A stretch of 64,000 bases of DNA, from assembly GCA_947457395.1 (NCBI GenBank), contig CANGVA010000009.1:1-64000 (forward strand), read 5' to 3'. Each line of letters begins with the position of its first letter. Position 1 is the stretch's first letter. Origin of the DNA: Bacteroidota bacterium. GTDB lineage: Bacteria; Bacteroidota; Bacteroidia; UKL13-3. Under the pieces are notes generated by a model. It did no database searches, was not told the DNA's origin, and saw only the letters and a list, made by a program, of their open reading frames with translations. A program made the position numbers and the translations under genes. Positions 1-8,479 of the stretch are shown piece after piece.

Positions 1-332
1 GGAAATATGACGGATTGTTTCCATCCAAAACGTGGTTGGGTTTCGCTCCCAATCCACCACTCATAGCGGCTTGCACCGGCTTGTTTGGCATAAAAAGCTG
101 TAGCGGCATAGGCGGTATCTGTATCATAAGTTTTCCACTGCACCCAAGTTGGAGTGCTTATTGGTGGGTTTTCATAAATAAAGAAATCAGCACTGGTAGG
201 TTCTTGCCCATTACATGGGTGGTAATTTACACACTTGGGGTCAAGCGGGTTTTGGCAAGGCTCAGGTGCTATATCTTTTTCGCAAGCGGCCAATGCCATT
301 ATGCAGGTTATCAATAATAATTGCTTTTTCAT
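1..332 (-). CDS. Putative lipoprotein, 3' end cut by window edge
   Basis: This reading frame is absent from the ORF track because it runs off the window. It opens with ATG at 332 and reads MKKQLLLITCIMALAAC, a lipoprotein signal peptide with lipobox LAAC and Cys17 as the likely lipidated residue. About 110 residues are visible. The mature part is rich in Pro, Thr and Cys, and ends in a stretch (YEWWIGSE) resembling the immunoglobulin-like folds common in Bacteroidota surface lipoproteins; that resemblance is inference. It lies 13 bases downstream of the next gene on the same strand, so the two are probably co-transcribed. Function unknown. Confidence 0.75.
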   Translation of the reverse strand, partial: MKKQLLLITCIMALAACEKDIAPEPCQNPLDPKCVNYHPCNGQEPTSADFFIYENPPISTPTWVQWKTYDTDTAYAATAFYAKQAGASRYEWWIGSETQPRFGWKQSVIF

Positions 333-345
333 AAGCACACGTATG

Positions 346-1149
346 TTATTGTTGTTCTGCTAAAATACGTTTTAGTTCATCAATTTGTTGTTGCTGCTGC
401 AAAATATAGAGGGTAAGTTCTTCTACTTTCTCCAAAAGCAAGGCTTGCATTTCGCCTAGCTCCACCTGGTTATTATTATCGGCTACCTGCTGTGCACTGG
501 GCAGGTTAGGCAGGTGTTTGTTTTTGGCTATAAATGCTGCCAAATCAGCTAATGGCATCAGTTTGTAGTTGGTTTCAAACACATAATCCGGAAATGGATT
601 GGCAAGGGTTACCACCATTTTACGGGCATAGGCATGCCCTGTACCATTAACTTTAAACAGTTCAGAAGTTCCGTTGCTAAAAATTAGTGTTTGAGTGGTA
701 ACACTAAAAATATTAGACGTGCCATTGCTAATAAATAAACCTCTATTTGGGCTATTATTACCATCTGTAGTAAGTGTAAAACTGCCAATAGGGTTTATTA
801 CCGCTGCGGCTGTGCCATTTGACCTAGTTAGAAAGAAACTATTTGCATGTACATTCAATCCGCCAAGCGGAGTGTTGGTACCAATACCTACTTTGCCTTC
901 ATAAGTAACATGTAAAGGAAACAGTGTTCCACCGGGAACTGAACCAAAACCAGTGGTTGGTAAACCTGTTAAGGATAAGGATAATAATGGAGAAAAGACG
1001 GTTCCCACGGTACCTGTCATTCCGCCTGCTTGTGAGATGCTCACGGAATTGGAGGTACTAAGCCAACCATTGGTAGGGCCACTCCATTGGGCAATAGAAT
1101 CAATTGGCAAAATAACAAGGCATGCAGCAATTAGAATTAGATTTTTCAT
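346..1149 (-). CDS. Secreted protein with Bacteroidota-type coiled-coil C-terminus
   Basis: The ORF track starts this at 1170 on a TTG that lies inside a TAATTTTG promoter box. ATG at 1149 gives MKNLILIAACLVILPIDSIAQ, a clear signal peptide, and a 267-residue protein. The middle is Gly/Thr/Asn-rich, low-complexity and probably beta-structured. The last 80 residues (KNKHLPNLPSA, then VELGEMQALLLEKVEELTLYI and a Gln-rich coiled coil) match a C-terminal module that recurs in Bacteroidota surface and tail-fibre-like proteins. Its role is not established. I recognise the module but not a specific function. Confidence 0.75.
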   Translation of the reverse strand: MKNLILIAACLVILPIDSIAQWSGPTNGWLSTSNSVSISQAGGMTGTVGTVFSPLLSLSLTGLPTTGFGSVPGGTLFPLHVTYEGKVGIGTNTPLGGLNVHANSFFLTRSNGTAAAVINPIGSFTLTTDGNNSPNRGLFISNGTSNIFSVTTQTLIFSNGTSELFKVNGTGHAYARKMVVTLANPFPDYVFETNYKLMPLADLAAFIAKNKHLPNLPSAQQVADNNNQVELGEMQALLLEKVEELTLYILQQQQQIDELKRILAEQQ

Positions 1150-1167
1150 ATCTTCAATAATTTTAAA

Positions 1168-1199
1168 CAAAATTATACGAGTGTCTGCAACTAAGTCAA
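1168..1199 (-). promoter_or_regulatory. Putative Bacteroidota promoter for the 346-1149 gene
   Basis: On the minus strand, TTG, 21 bases, then TAATTTTG fits the Bacteroidota consensus TTTG-N19..21-TAnnTTTG. It sits about 20 bases upstream of ATG 1149, which gives a short leader and argues against the TTG start used in the ORF track. Confidence 0.5.
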
Positions 1200-1443
1200 C
1201 CTAAAACTTTACCTAAAATAGGACAGGGCATGAGGTTACAACCACTAGTTATTCTTGATATTTTTATTGGTTAGGTTATCATTCCATTTATCTGAAGCAT
1301 TTATAATGTTTAGTAGTGCTCTGAGTTAATATTTCTTGTATTGCTGAACAGCTTCATATTGAAATTATCTATATCAGTTTTAAAACGATGAACCTAAAGC
1401 ATATAATACTTAATTTTATATCGAATATCTTAAAGTTTTTTTT

Positions 1444-1833
1444 ATGATGCCTTATCATCAAAAATTAGCATTGCTAAGAAAATTAAGGTTGCTTACGCAG
1501 TTACAACTGGCTCAGGCAAGTGGTGTATGCTTAAAAACCATGCAGCGCTATGAAAACGGTATAAAACTACCTGATAAAATAAAACATAATAAACTGCTGG
1601 AAGTATTAGAAATAAGCCAACAGGAATTTGATTTCTTTGATTTGGCTAAAATATTTGAACATATCAAAGCAAATACTGCTGCAGAGGTAAAAAATTTACA
1701 GTCAGATATTGAGCTTTTGTATATAGCAAAGCTGGAAAACGAAATAGTTGCCCTCAAAGAAAAAAATCGTGAACTGGAACAAGTACTGAACGCACATATT
1801 GCCTCACAACGGACAATGAACAGAGATGAATGA
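1444..1833 (+). CDS. XRE-family helix-turn-helix regulator with coiled-coil tail
   Basis: A 129-residue protein. Residues about 6-60 form an XRE/Cro-type HTH (LLTQLQLAQASGVCLKTMQRYE is the helix-turn-helix core, with the usual Gln and RYE positions). Residues about 85-118 are heptad-patterned and Lys/Glu-rich, predicting a dimerising coiled coil. There is no catalytic or ligand domain. ATG at 1444 is followed by a second ATG at 1447; either could be used. It stands alone between convergent or divergent neighbours, so its target is unknown. Self-regulation and control of the divergent surface-protein pair are both possible. Confidence 0.8.
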   Translation: MMPYHQKLALLRKLRLLTQLQLAQASGVCLKTMQRYENGIKLPDKIKHNKLLEVLEISQQEFDFFDLAKIFEHIKANTAAEVKNLQSDIELLYIAKLENEIVALKEKNRELEQVLNAHIASQRTMNRDE

Positions 1834-1894
1834 TAGCGTAAAGGTAGCTAACTTCTAAATGCCAAGAGTAAATTATAATTGTTTCGTTAAAACA

Positions 1895-1926
1895 ACCCGA
1901 TACCCAATACCCAACACCCAACACCC
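1895..1926. repeat. Four and a half copies of a 7-bp tandem repeat, ACCCAAY
   Basis: Reading from 1895: ACCCGAT, ACCCAAT, ACCCAAC, ACCCAAC, ACCC. The array lies in the 157-bp gap between two convergent genes. It has no dyad symmetry and is not a terminator by itself. Confidence 0.8.
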
Positions 1927-1990
1927 TTATGCGATTATTCAGTTATACCCTCTGCCACAGTATTGTATAAAGGAGATCGTGCTTATATTC

Positions 1991-2938
1991 CTACAATTCC
2001 TCATCCTCACCCGTCACATCTTCAAACTGATCTAGCGTGGGCTCTCCAAGTATGGCCAGCATTTCGTGTACCTCATTTACTTTGTTGGTTTTATTTTGCT
2101 TTTCATAAGCAACCACCAGGTTGCGCAGCACACGTTTGATGATTTCTATGTTGTTGCAGGGATCAAAATACTCCATGCGTGGTTCAATCTGAATTTGTCT
2201 GAGAAACTGCTCCAAATTTGCACGCGAAAAAACAGAGCCCTGATTAAATGCGTTGATGTAAAACAATACCCGCCCATCTTCCGGAGTGGCCCGGTTGGTG
2301 GTATTAAAGTAATCTTCTACAGGTAAATGGTGTTGTTCTTCCAAATAAGCCAGTACAAAATGCTGAGGGAGGTTTACGCCATATATAGGAATATTTAAAC
2401 GCTGCGCGATGAGCATATAAATTACCGCAAGCATTATGGGATTACCTCTTTTGTTTTCGAGAACTACGTTTATAAAAGAATTTTGCGGATCGTGGTAATG
2501 ATCGGTATTGCCCTTAAACCCATGTACGTTGTATAATATCTGATTGATGATGCGTACTTTTTCAAATCCGGTAAGGTCATAATGCAACTCAAGCCAAATA
2601 TCTAGTCTGATGCGGTCTATCTCATTTATCACGGCCTGTTTATCCAAATCAGGATAACGGTATTGAGCTACCAGCAGAATGCCTTCCAGTAAATCCGGAT
2701 GCTGCTCCCTACTCCAGGTTCTGAGTTTCTCTAATAATTGTTTAAACTGAATGCGGTGAATGATATTTTCAACCCGTTGCTGATGTTCACTGTTCTGCAA
2801 CTGCCCCCACTCACTCTCCAGCATGGGCACTACCGCTGAACCTAATGTAAGCAAACGATTCTCTACATGTTGCACCACTTCATCATCATCATCATCGAGC
2901 AATGCCACCAAAGATTTCACTTCATTCTCATTCAGCAT
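1991..2938 (-). CDS. SirB1-type transglutaminase-like protein
   Basis: A 315-residue protein. The core (LDIWLELHYDLTGF, then NSFINVVLENKRGNPIMLAVIY and PQHFVLAY) matches the SirB1 N-terminal transglutaminase-like fold found in most bacteria. The usual catalytic Cys of transglutaminases is not evident in the GNPIML segment, as is typical for the SirB1 group, so enzymatic activity is doubtful. The N-terminus holds five consecutive Asp codons (GAT repeats) and a HEAT-like helical stretch. It starts 8 bases after topA on the same strand and is probably co-transcribed with it. Cellular role unknown. Confidence 0.8.
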   Translation of the reverse strand: MLNENEVKSLVALLDDDDDEVVQHVENRLLTLGSAVVPMLESEWGQLQNSEHQQRVENIIHRIQFKQLLEKLRTWSREQHPDLLEGILLVAQYRYPDLDKQAVINEIDRIRLDIWLELHYDLTGFEKVRIINQILYNVHGFKGNTDHYHDPQNSFINVVLENKRGNPIMLAVIYMLIAQRLNIPIYGVNLPQHFVLAYLEEQHHLPVEDYFNTTNRATPEDGRVLFYINAFNQGSVFSRANLEQFLRQIQIEPRMEYFDPCNNIEIIKRVLRNLVVAYEKQNKTNKVNEVHEMLAILGEPTLDQFEDVTGEDEEL

Positions 2939-2946
2939 AACCGAAT

Positions 2947-5361
2947 TTACTTCTTTTTAGCTGATTTTTTTGCAGCAGCTTTTTTTGCTGGCGCTTTTTT
3001 CGCTGCTGTTTTCTTTGGTGCAGCTTTTTTTGCAGGCTTTTTCTCTTCTGCTTTTGCAGCAGCTTGTTTAGAGGCAGGCTTCTTATCTTTACTTATAATG
3101 TCAAGGCAGGCTTCCAGTGTAATGGTTGCCGTATCCGTTCCTTTGGGTAGCTTGTAATTGTTTTTGCCCTGTGCCATGTATGGTCCCCAGCGTCCGTTTA
3201 ACAATCTAACCGGTTCTTCTCCTGCTACTTCAAATTCCTTTATCAATTTATTGGCCTCCACCTCGCGTTTATTGATGATGATTTCAACCGCTTTGCTTTC
3301 ATCTACACTCCAGGCATCATCCGGTTTTGGTATGGAATAAAATTTATTATCGTGCACAATATATGGACCAAATCTGCCCACGCTTGCCTTCATGGGTTTG
3401 CCTTCAAACTCGCCCAGTATACGTGGCAATTTAAATAACTCGAGTGCTTCTTGCAGCGTAATATTTTCTATTAACTGACCCGGACGCAGCTTACCATATT
3501 GTGGTTTTTCATCTTCAGATCCTTCACCCAACTGAACAAACGGACCAAAACGGCCAACCTTGGCATAAACAGTTTTTCCTGTTTCCGGGTCGGTGCCCAG
3601 GTTACGCTCTCCACTTTGTCTTTCTGCTGTTTCGGTGGTTTTTTCTACATCCTTATGAAAAGGCTTATAAAATTGTTCAATCATTTTATTCCACTGCAAC
3701 TGGCCTTGCGCTATCTCGTCAAATTCCTTTTCTACGGTTGCGGTAAAATTGTAATCCATAATATTATCGAAGTGCTTCGATAAAAAATCTGTTACAATCA
3801 TTCCAATATCGCTAGGAAATAATTTTGATTTTTCTGCTCCGTATTTTTCTGTTTTGGTTTCACGTGTAATGTTTCCGCTGGCCAGCGTAATGGTTTTAAA
3901 GTTTCTTTCTTTTCCTTCACGGTCTTCACGCACCACATACCCTCTTTTTTGTATAGTAGAAATGGTAGGAGCATAGGTTGACGGACGACCAATACCAAGC
4001 TCCTCAAGTTTTTTTACCAAACTAGCTTCGGTATATCGTGCAGCGGGTTTTGCAAATCGCTCGGTTGCCTCCAGGTCTTTCAGTTCAAGGGTTTCACCAA
4101 CTTTTAGTGGCGGCAGCATGCCTGCATTTTCTTCATCAGATTCATCATCATTAGATTCTAGGTAAACCTTTAGGAATCCTTCAAACTTCAATACCTCTCC
4201 GGTTGCAACCAGTTCTTCCTGTGTAGTTGAAATGGCAATAGTGGCAATGGTTCGCTCCAATTGTGCATCGGCCATTTGCGAAGCAATAGAGCGCTTCCAA
4301 ATCAATTCATAAAGTCGTTGTTCTTGTCTGGCTCCTTCAATGGATGTATTTTCAAAATACGTTGGTCGGATGGCTTCATGTGCTTCTTGTGCACTTGCGC
4401 TTTTGGTTGTGTACTTTCTTATTTGTGAGAATTCTGCACCAAATTGTTCTGTTACCTGCTTTTTGGCAGCTCCAATGGCAAGGTCAGATAAATTAACAGA
4501 ATCGGTACGCATATAAGTAATCAACCCCGATTCATAAAGTTTTTGTGCCACGCTCATGGTTTGACTTACTGAAAAACCAAGTTTACGACTGGCTTCCTGT
4601 TGCAGGGTAGAGGTGGTAAAAGGAGGCGCAGGTGATTTCTTTCCGGGCTTAACTTCCAGGTTTTTTATTGTAAAAACAGCGCCATTGCAAACTTGAACAA
4701 AAGCCTCAGCTTCCTGCTCAGTTGCAAATCTTTTTGGCAACTCTGCAAGTAGTATTTTACCTCCAACAAAAAATCGTGCAGTTACCTTAAATGCGGAAGT
4801 CGTATTAAAATTATTGATTTCACGTTCACGTTCTACAATTAACCTAACGGCAACAGATTGCACACGGCCGGCTGAGAGATTGCCTTTAATTTTTTTCCAT
4901 AATACAGGCGAAAGTTCAAATCCTACAAGGCGATCAAGCACACGTCTGGCTTGCTGTGCATCAACCAGATTTTTATCAATTTTGCGCGGATTTTCTATTG
5001 CCCTTAAAATAGCAGGCTTGGTAATTTCATGAAAGACGATGCGCTTTGTTTTACTATTATCCAGTTGCAGCACTTCACTCAGATGCCAGGATATGGCTTC
5101 TCCTTCACGGTCCTCATCGGATGCAAGCCAGATGGTATCTGCCTGTTTTGCTAATTTTTTAAGTTCTGCAACCACAGCCTTCTTATCATCAGAAACTTCG
5201 TATTGCGGAGTAAAGTTATTTTTAATATCAATTGCTCCATCCCCTTTAGCCAAGTCTCTGATATGTCCATAGCACGATTTAACGGTAAAATCACTACCCA
5301 AAAATTTCTCTATGGTTTTTGCCTTTGCAGGCGACTCCACAATCACTAGATTTTTTGCCAT
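2947..5361 (-). CDS. topA: DNA topoisomerase I with lysine-rich C-terminal tail
   Basis: An 804-residue type IA topoisomerase that relaxes negative supercoils. The TOPRIM domain is at residues 1-115 (VIVESPAKAKTIEKFLG; DEDREGEAISWH). The catalytic Tyr is about residue 283 in GLITYMRTDS. The central ring domain follows, then two C-terminal repeats of the topoisomerase C-repeat type (GRFGPFVQLGEG; GRFGPYIVHDNK; GRWGPYMAQG) in place of the zinc ribbons of E. coli TopA. The last 47 residues contain about 20 Lys interspersed with Ala and Pro, a histone-H1-like tail likely to bind DNA non-specifically. ATG at 5361 gives the canonical MAKNLVIVESPAKA start. It is followed closely by the SirB1-like gene. 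Confidence 0.97.
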   Translation of the reverse strand: MAKNLVIVESPAKAKTIEKFLGSDFTVKSCYGHIRDLAKGDGAIDIKNNFTPQYEVSDDKKAVVAELKKLAKQADTIWLASDEDREGEAISWHLSEVLQLDNSKTKRIVFHEITKPAILRAIENPRKIDKNLVDAQQARRVLDRLVGFELSPVLWKKIKGNLSAGRVQSVAVRLIVEREREINNFNTTSAFKVTARFFVGGKILLAELPKRFATEQEAEAFVQVCNGAVFTIKNLEVKPGKKSPAPPFTTSTLQQEASRKLGFSVSQTMSVAQKLYESGLITYMRTDSVNLSDLAIGAAKKQVTEQFGAEFSQIRKYTTKSASAQEAHEAIRPTYFENTSIEGARQEQRLYELIWKRSIASQMADAQLERTIATIAISTTQEELVATGEVLKFEGFLKVYLESNDDESDEENAGMLPPLKVGETLELKDLEATERFAKPAARYTEASLVKKLEELGIGRPSTYAPTISTIQKRGYVVREDREGKERNFKTITLASGNITRETKTEKYGAEKSKLFPSDIGMIVTDFLSKHFDNIMDYNFTATVEKEFDEIAQGQLQWNKMIEQFYKPFHKDVEKTTETAERQSGERNLGTDPETGKTVYAKVGRFGPFVQLGEGSEDEKPQYGKLRPGQLIENITLQEALELFKLPRILGEFEGKPMKASVGRFGPYIVHDNKFYSIPKPDDAWSVDESKAVEIIINKREVEANKLIKEFEVAGEEPVRLLNGRWGPYMAQGKNNYKLPKGTDTATITLEACLDIISKDKKPASKQAAAKAEEKKPAKKAAPKKTAAKKAPAKKAAAKKSAKKK

Positions 5362-5385
5362 AATTACACTTTCCTTATAAACACC

Positions 5386-5417
5386 AAAGTTGATTCCCGG
5401 TTAAAAGAATCAACTTT
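5386..5417. repeat. Perfect 11-bp inverted repeat upstream of topA
   Basis: AAAGTTGATTC (5386-5396) and GAATCAACTTT (5407-5417) are exact reverse complements around a 10-base loop, 25 bases from the topA start. On the minus strand it is not followed by a T-run, so it is not a standard terminator of the upstream metalloprotease gene. It could be an operator or a structured 5' leader. Confidence 0.7.
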
Positions 5418-5440
5418 AGCACCCGATATCGGGTTTCAAA
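5411..5440 (-). promoter_or_regulatory. Possible topA promoter with 14-bp palindrome in the spacer
   Basis: On the minus strand, TTTG (5440-5437), 18 bases, then TAAAGTTG (5418-5411; 7 of 8 to TAnnTTTG counting the free positions). The spacer contains the perfect palindrome ACCCGATATCGGGT (5421-5434), the position expected for an operator. The promoter call is inference from the motif; the palindrome is seen directly. Confidence 0.4.
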
Positions 5441-5455
5441 AATGAAGGTAAATTC

Positions 5456-7279
5456 TTAATTAATCAATATTTTATGTGTAAACCGCTGTTCCCCTGCTTC
5501 AAACCTCAGGTAATAAATGCCAGGTTTCAGGTTTCCTTTATACAAGGGCAACTTGTTTAAACCTGAAGGTAACTCTTGGTTTGTAAGCCATTCTGTTTCT
5601 CTACCTACTACATCTGTTATGCTTATTTTTACTGTTTTCTTTTCTTTTAATTCAAATGAAATAAATGCTTCTTCATTCATTGGATTTGGCTGAATATTAA
5701 AGTTTATTTCTTTTTTCAGCTCATCATTTAAACCGGTTGAGCCATCAGAAATCGATATTTGATCAACAAATACGTTATTGCCCTGCCTGTTTACAAACTC
5801 AAAACGAAAGCGAACATTTCTTCTGCGGTGCATTTTCCAAACGGATATGGATACTTTTCGCCACTGAGATTGAGTTGGTATGAAATCGGCATTAATTGGG
5901 GATACGGTAGCCAGTTCCGGACCGCGTTCTGCAAAAATGCGTTCTTCTGTCATGCCAAAATCAGATGATACCAACACGATTAATGAATCAAAATTGGTAA
6001 ATGTTTTTTGTGCCCATGCATAATAAAACTCGATAAAAGGTGAGTTTAAATTAAACAAATCTATTTCTGGAGTTTGAAAACCATCTCTTGTATTGAATAC
6101 GGCTCCCGGATTAGAGAAATTTGGGATATACAAACTGGCAGTGCTATTATAACCGGCAAGTTTTGTGTAGCGCCAGCCATAAGATGGATTATTAAAATTA
6201 TTATAAGTAAAGCCTCTGTTTAACAATGGATCTCCGTTTTCAAAGTTAAAAACAATAGGGGCAATGAATGCCGTAGCAGGCGGAGTTAGATAATTTCCAT
6301 TGGCATCTATACCTGCATAGGTTACGTTGTTTGCATAAATTAGTGAGCGGTATAGCTGCATTTGTGTGTATGCAAAGGCTTTCTGGCCTTGGGTAAATAA
6401 CTCCAGGCAATTGCCATCAGAGTAATCCATGTAATTTTCAATCATGTCTCTCTGATTCGGATTGTCGTTATTACATGAATTACGTGTTTTATTGCAACCG
6501 CTGCTGGCAGATGCGCATGGAGGTGTATCAGATACTCCATCACCGCTTCCGGAGCAGCCACCTTGAAACGTATGATATAATCCAATCCAATGTCCTACTT
6601 CGTGCGTAAGTGTTCGGCCTGCTTGTGATTTATCTGCTATACCTAACATACCTATCTGATCTGCTCTGATTACAATACCATCTGTTGTGGGTTGACTACC
6701 ACGCTGAAAAGGAAACTGGGCATAACCCAGCACTATACCTGAGGTTCCTGAGATTGCTGCGATGGTATTTACCACCCAAACATTTAAATATTTTTCGCTG
6801 TTCCAGTAGCTTAATGTTTTTACTGCATTGTTTGCATTATCTGTTAATGTGCTGTAGATGCGGTTTATGCCATCATGCTTATTCCCATTAGGATCGTATT
6901 GAGCCAGACGAAATTCAAACTCCATGTCTGCTGCAACGCTATAGGTGCTTTTGCCACCGTTGGTTCCGGCCTTCTTCCTAAAATCTTCATTCAGAATACG
7001 AATCTGATCCATGATTTGGGCCTGTGAAATATTTTCAAGACCGTTCTTATGTATAATATGAAATACAACAGGTATATATCTGATGGTAACGGCCTTTTGC
7101 AATGGTGCAGTGGTTGCGCTACTTGCTAACTCAAAGCCTGTTCTTTCAACTTGTACTAAATCAGGATTGGTTTGTTTTGCCTGTTCGGCATATTCGTCCG
7201 TAATACACTTAACCGTTTGTTGTGCCCGGATATGCAATGCAAAGGTTAAACCCAGTGCTAAGATGATATGTTTGAACAT
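5456..7279 (-). CDS. Secreted M43 zinc metalloprotease with T9SS sorting domain
   Basis: I start this at ATG 7279 (MFKHIILALGLTFALHIRAQ, a signal peptide) rather than the upstream TTG at 7345; the product is 607 residues. A cytophagalysin/pappalysin-type catalytic domain carries the zinc motif HEVGHWIGLYH near residue 226 and the Met-turn region ENYMDYSDGNC. A beta-sandwich region follows (about residues 340-520). The last 80 residues (IQPNPMNEEAFISFEL ... GIYYLRF ... HKILIN) are a type A T9SS sorting domain, so the protein should be exported through the T9SS and either attached to the cell surface or released. Many paired Cys near the active site suggest disulfides. It is a single gene separated from topA by 94 bases. 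Confidence 0.93.
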   Translation of the reverse strand: MFKHIILALGLTFALHIRAQQTVKCITDEYAEQAKQTNPDLVQVERTGFELASSATTAPLQKAVTIRYIPVVFHIIHKNGLENISQAQIMDQIRILNEDFRKKAGTNGGKSTYSVAADMEFEFRLAQYDPNGNKHDGINRIYSTLTDNANNAVKTLSYWNSEKYLNVWVVNTIAAISGTSGIVLGYAQFPFQRGSQPTTDGIVIRADQIGMLGIADKSQAGRTLTHEVGHWIGLYHTFQGGCSGSGDGVSDTPPCASASSGCNKTRNSCNNDNPNQRDMIENYMDYSDGNCLELFTQGQKAFAYTQMQLYRSLIYANNVTYAGIDANGNYLTPPATAFIAPIVFNFENGDPLLNRGFTYNNFNNPSYGWRYTKLAGYNSTASLYIPNFSNPGAVFNTRDGFQTPEIDLFNLNSPFIEFYYAWAQKTFTNFDSLIVLVSSDFGMTEERIFAERGPELATVSPINADFIPTQSQWRKVSISVWKMHRRRNVRFRFEFVNRQGNNVFVDQISISDGSTGLNDELKKEINFNIQPNPMNEEAFISFELKEKKTVKISITDVVGRETEWLTNQELPSGLNKLPLYKGNLKPGIYYLRFEAGEQRFTHKILIN

Positions 7280-7380
7280 TGATATTGTATAAATATGATT
7301 AACTAATGAAGATGCAAGATACAATTTATAGCCTACAAACGGCAAGTTAGCCTGATAAGCGGTATTTGTTTACAGATTTG

Positions 7381-8460
7381 TTACAGTTTTGAGCTTCGGT
7401 TTAAAAGCATGAAATCAGCAATTACCAGAGCTGCCATTGCTTCTACAATGGGCACTGCCCGCGGAACCACGCAGGGGTCGTGGCGGCCAAATGCTTCAAG
7501 GGTAGTTGATTCACCTGTTACGGTAACTGTATCTTGCTTTTTCTGAATGGTTGAAACCGGTTTAAAGGCACACTGGAAATAGATATCTGATCCGTTAGAA
7601 ATACCGCCTTGTATGCCGCCACTATGGTTGGTGCGTGTGCTTAATTTTTGATCCTTTAATTCAAAGGCATCATTATGTTCACTGCCTTTCATGAGTGTGC
7701 CATCAAAACCGCTGCCAATCTCAAATCCTTTGCAGGCATTAATACTCAACATGGCTTTGGCCAGTTGCGCATGCAACTTATCAAAAACGGGTTCACCCAA
7801 TCCCGGAGGGCATCCTTGCACCATACAACTAATAACTCCTCCTACACTGTCGCCTTCTGCTTTGGCTTGCTCAATTACCGCTGCCATTTTTATTGCTGTT
7901 TCTTCATCAGGGCAGCGCACATCATAATTGTTGGTAAGGTTTAGGTTAAGCGCGGAGTAAGGTTTATTTAATTTAACCTGATGCACTTGTGATACAAAGG
8001 CATAAATATCTATGCCTGCTTGCTTAATAAACAGTTTGGCAATGGCTCCTGCTATTACACGTGCTGCTGTTTCTCTGGCAGAGGCTCGGCCCCCGCCACG
8101 GTAATCCCGCAAGCCAAATTTTTCTGTCCAAGTATAATCGGCATGCGAAGGCCTGTAAACATCTTTCAGGTGCGCATAGTCACCGGTTTGCTGATTGGTA
8201 TTTCGGATAAAAACGGCAATAGGCGCACCTGTTGTTATACCTTCAAAAATTCCGCTCAACCATTCCGGCTCATCAGCTTCTTTTCTGGGAGAGGTTAGAT
8301 GCGACTGTCCCGGTTTTCTTCTGTTGAGTTCCTGCTGTATAAATTCTTTATCTATTTGCAGCCCAGCAGGGCAGCCATCAATCACAACGCCAATGCCTTC
8401 ACCATGACTTTCGCCAAAGGTGCTTACTTTAAAAACATTACCAAATGTATTGCCTGCCAT
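7381..8460 (-). CDS. aroC: Chorismate synthase
   Basis: A 359-residue enzyme converting 5-enolpyruvylshikimate 3-phosphate to chorismate with reduced FMN, the last common step to aromatic amino acids. Family signatures are visible: [18 protein letters not shown] at the N-terminus, [19 protein letters not shown] in the middle and [18 protein letters not shown] near the end. Length is normal for the family. It is the third gene of a minus-strand aroB-aroA-aroC operon, 19 bases after aroA. It stands far from the flanking metalloprotease, which has its own upstream region. Confidence 0.98.
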   Translation of the reverse strand: MAGNTFGNVFKVSTFGESHGEGIGVVIDGCPAGLQIDKEFIQQELNRRKPGQSHLTSPRKEADEPEWLSGIFEGITTGAPIAVFIRNTNQQTGDYAHLKDVYRPSHADYTWTEKFGLRDYRGGGRASARETAARVIAGAIAKLFIKQAGIDIYAFVSQVHQVKLNKPYSALNLNLTNNYDVRCPDEETAIKMAAVIEQAKAEGDSVGGVISCMVQGCPPGLGEPVFDKLHAQLAKAMLSINACKGFEIGSGFDGTLMKGSEHNDAFELKDQKLSTRTNHSGGIQGGISNGSDIYFQCAFKPVSTIQKKQDTVTVTGESTTLEAFGRHDPCVVPRAVPIVEAMAALVIADFMLLNRSSKL

Positions 8461-8479
8461 TTTTCAAAAGTAATTCAAT

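Noticed and set aside
2867-3157. ORF track entry of 96 residues, Phe/Ala-rich
   Set aside because: It is the antisense reading of the Lys/Ala tail of topA.
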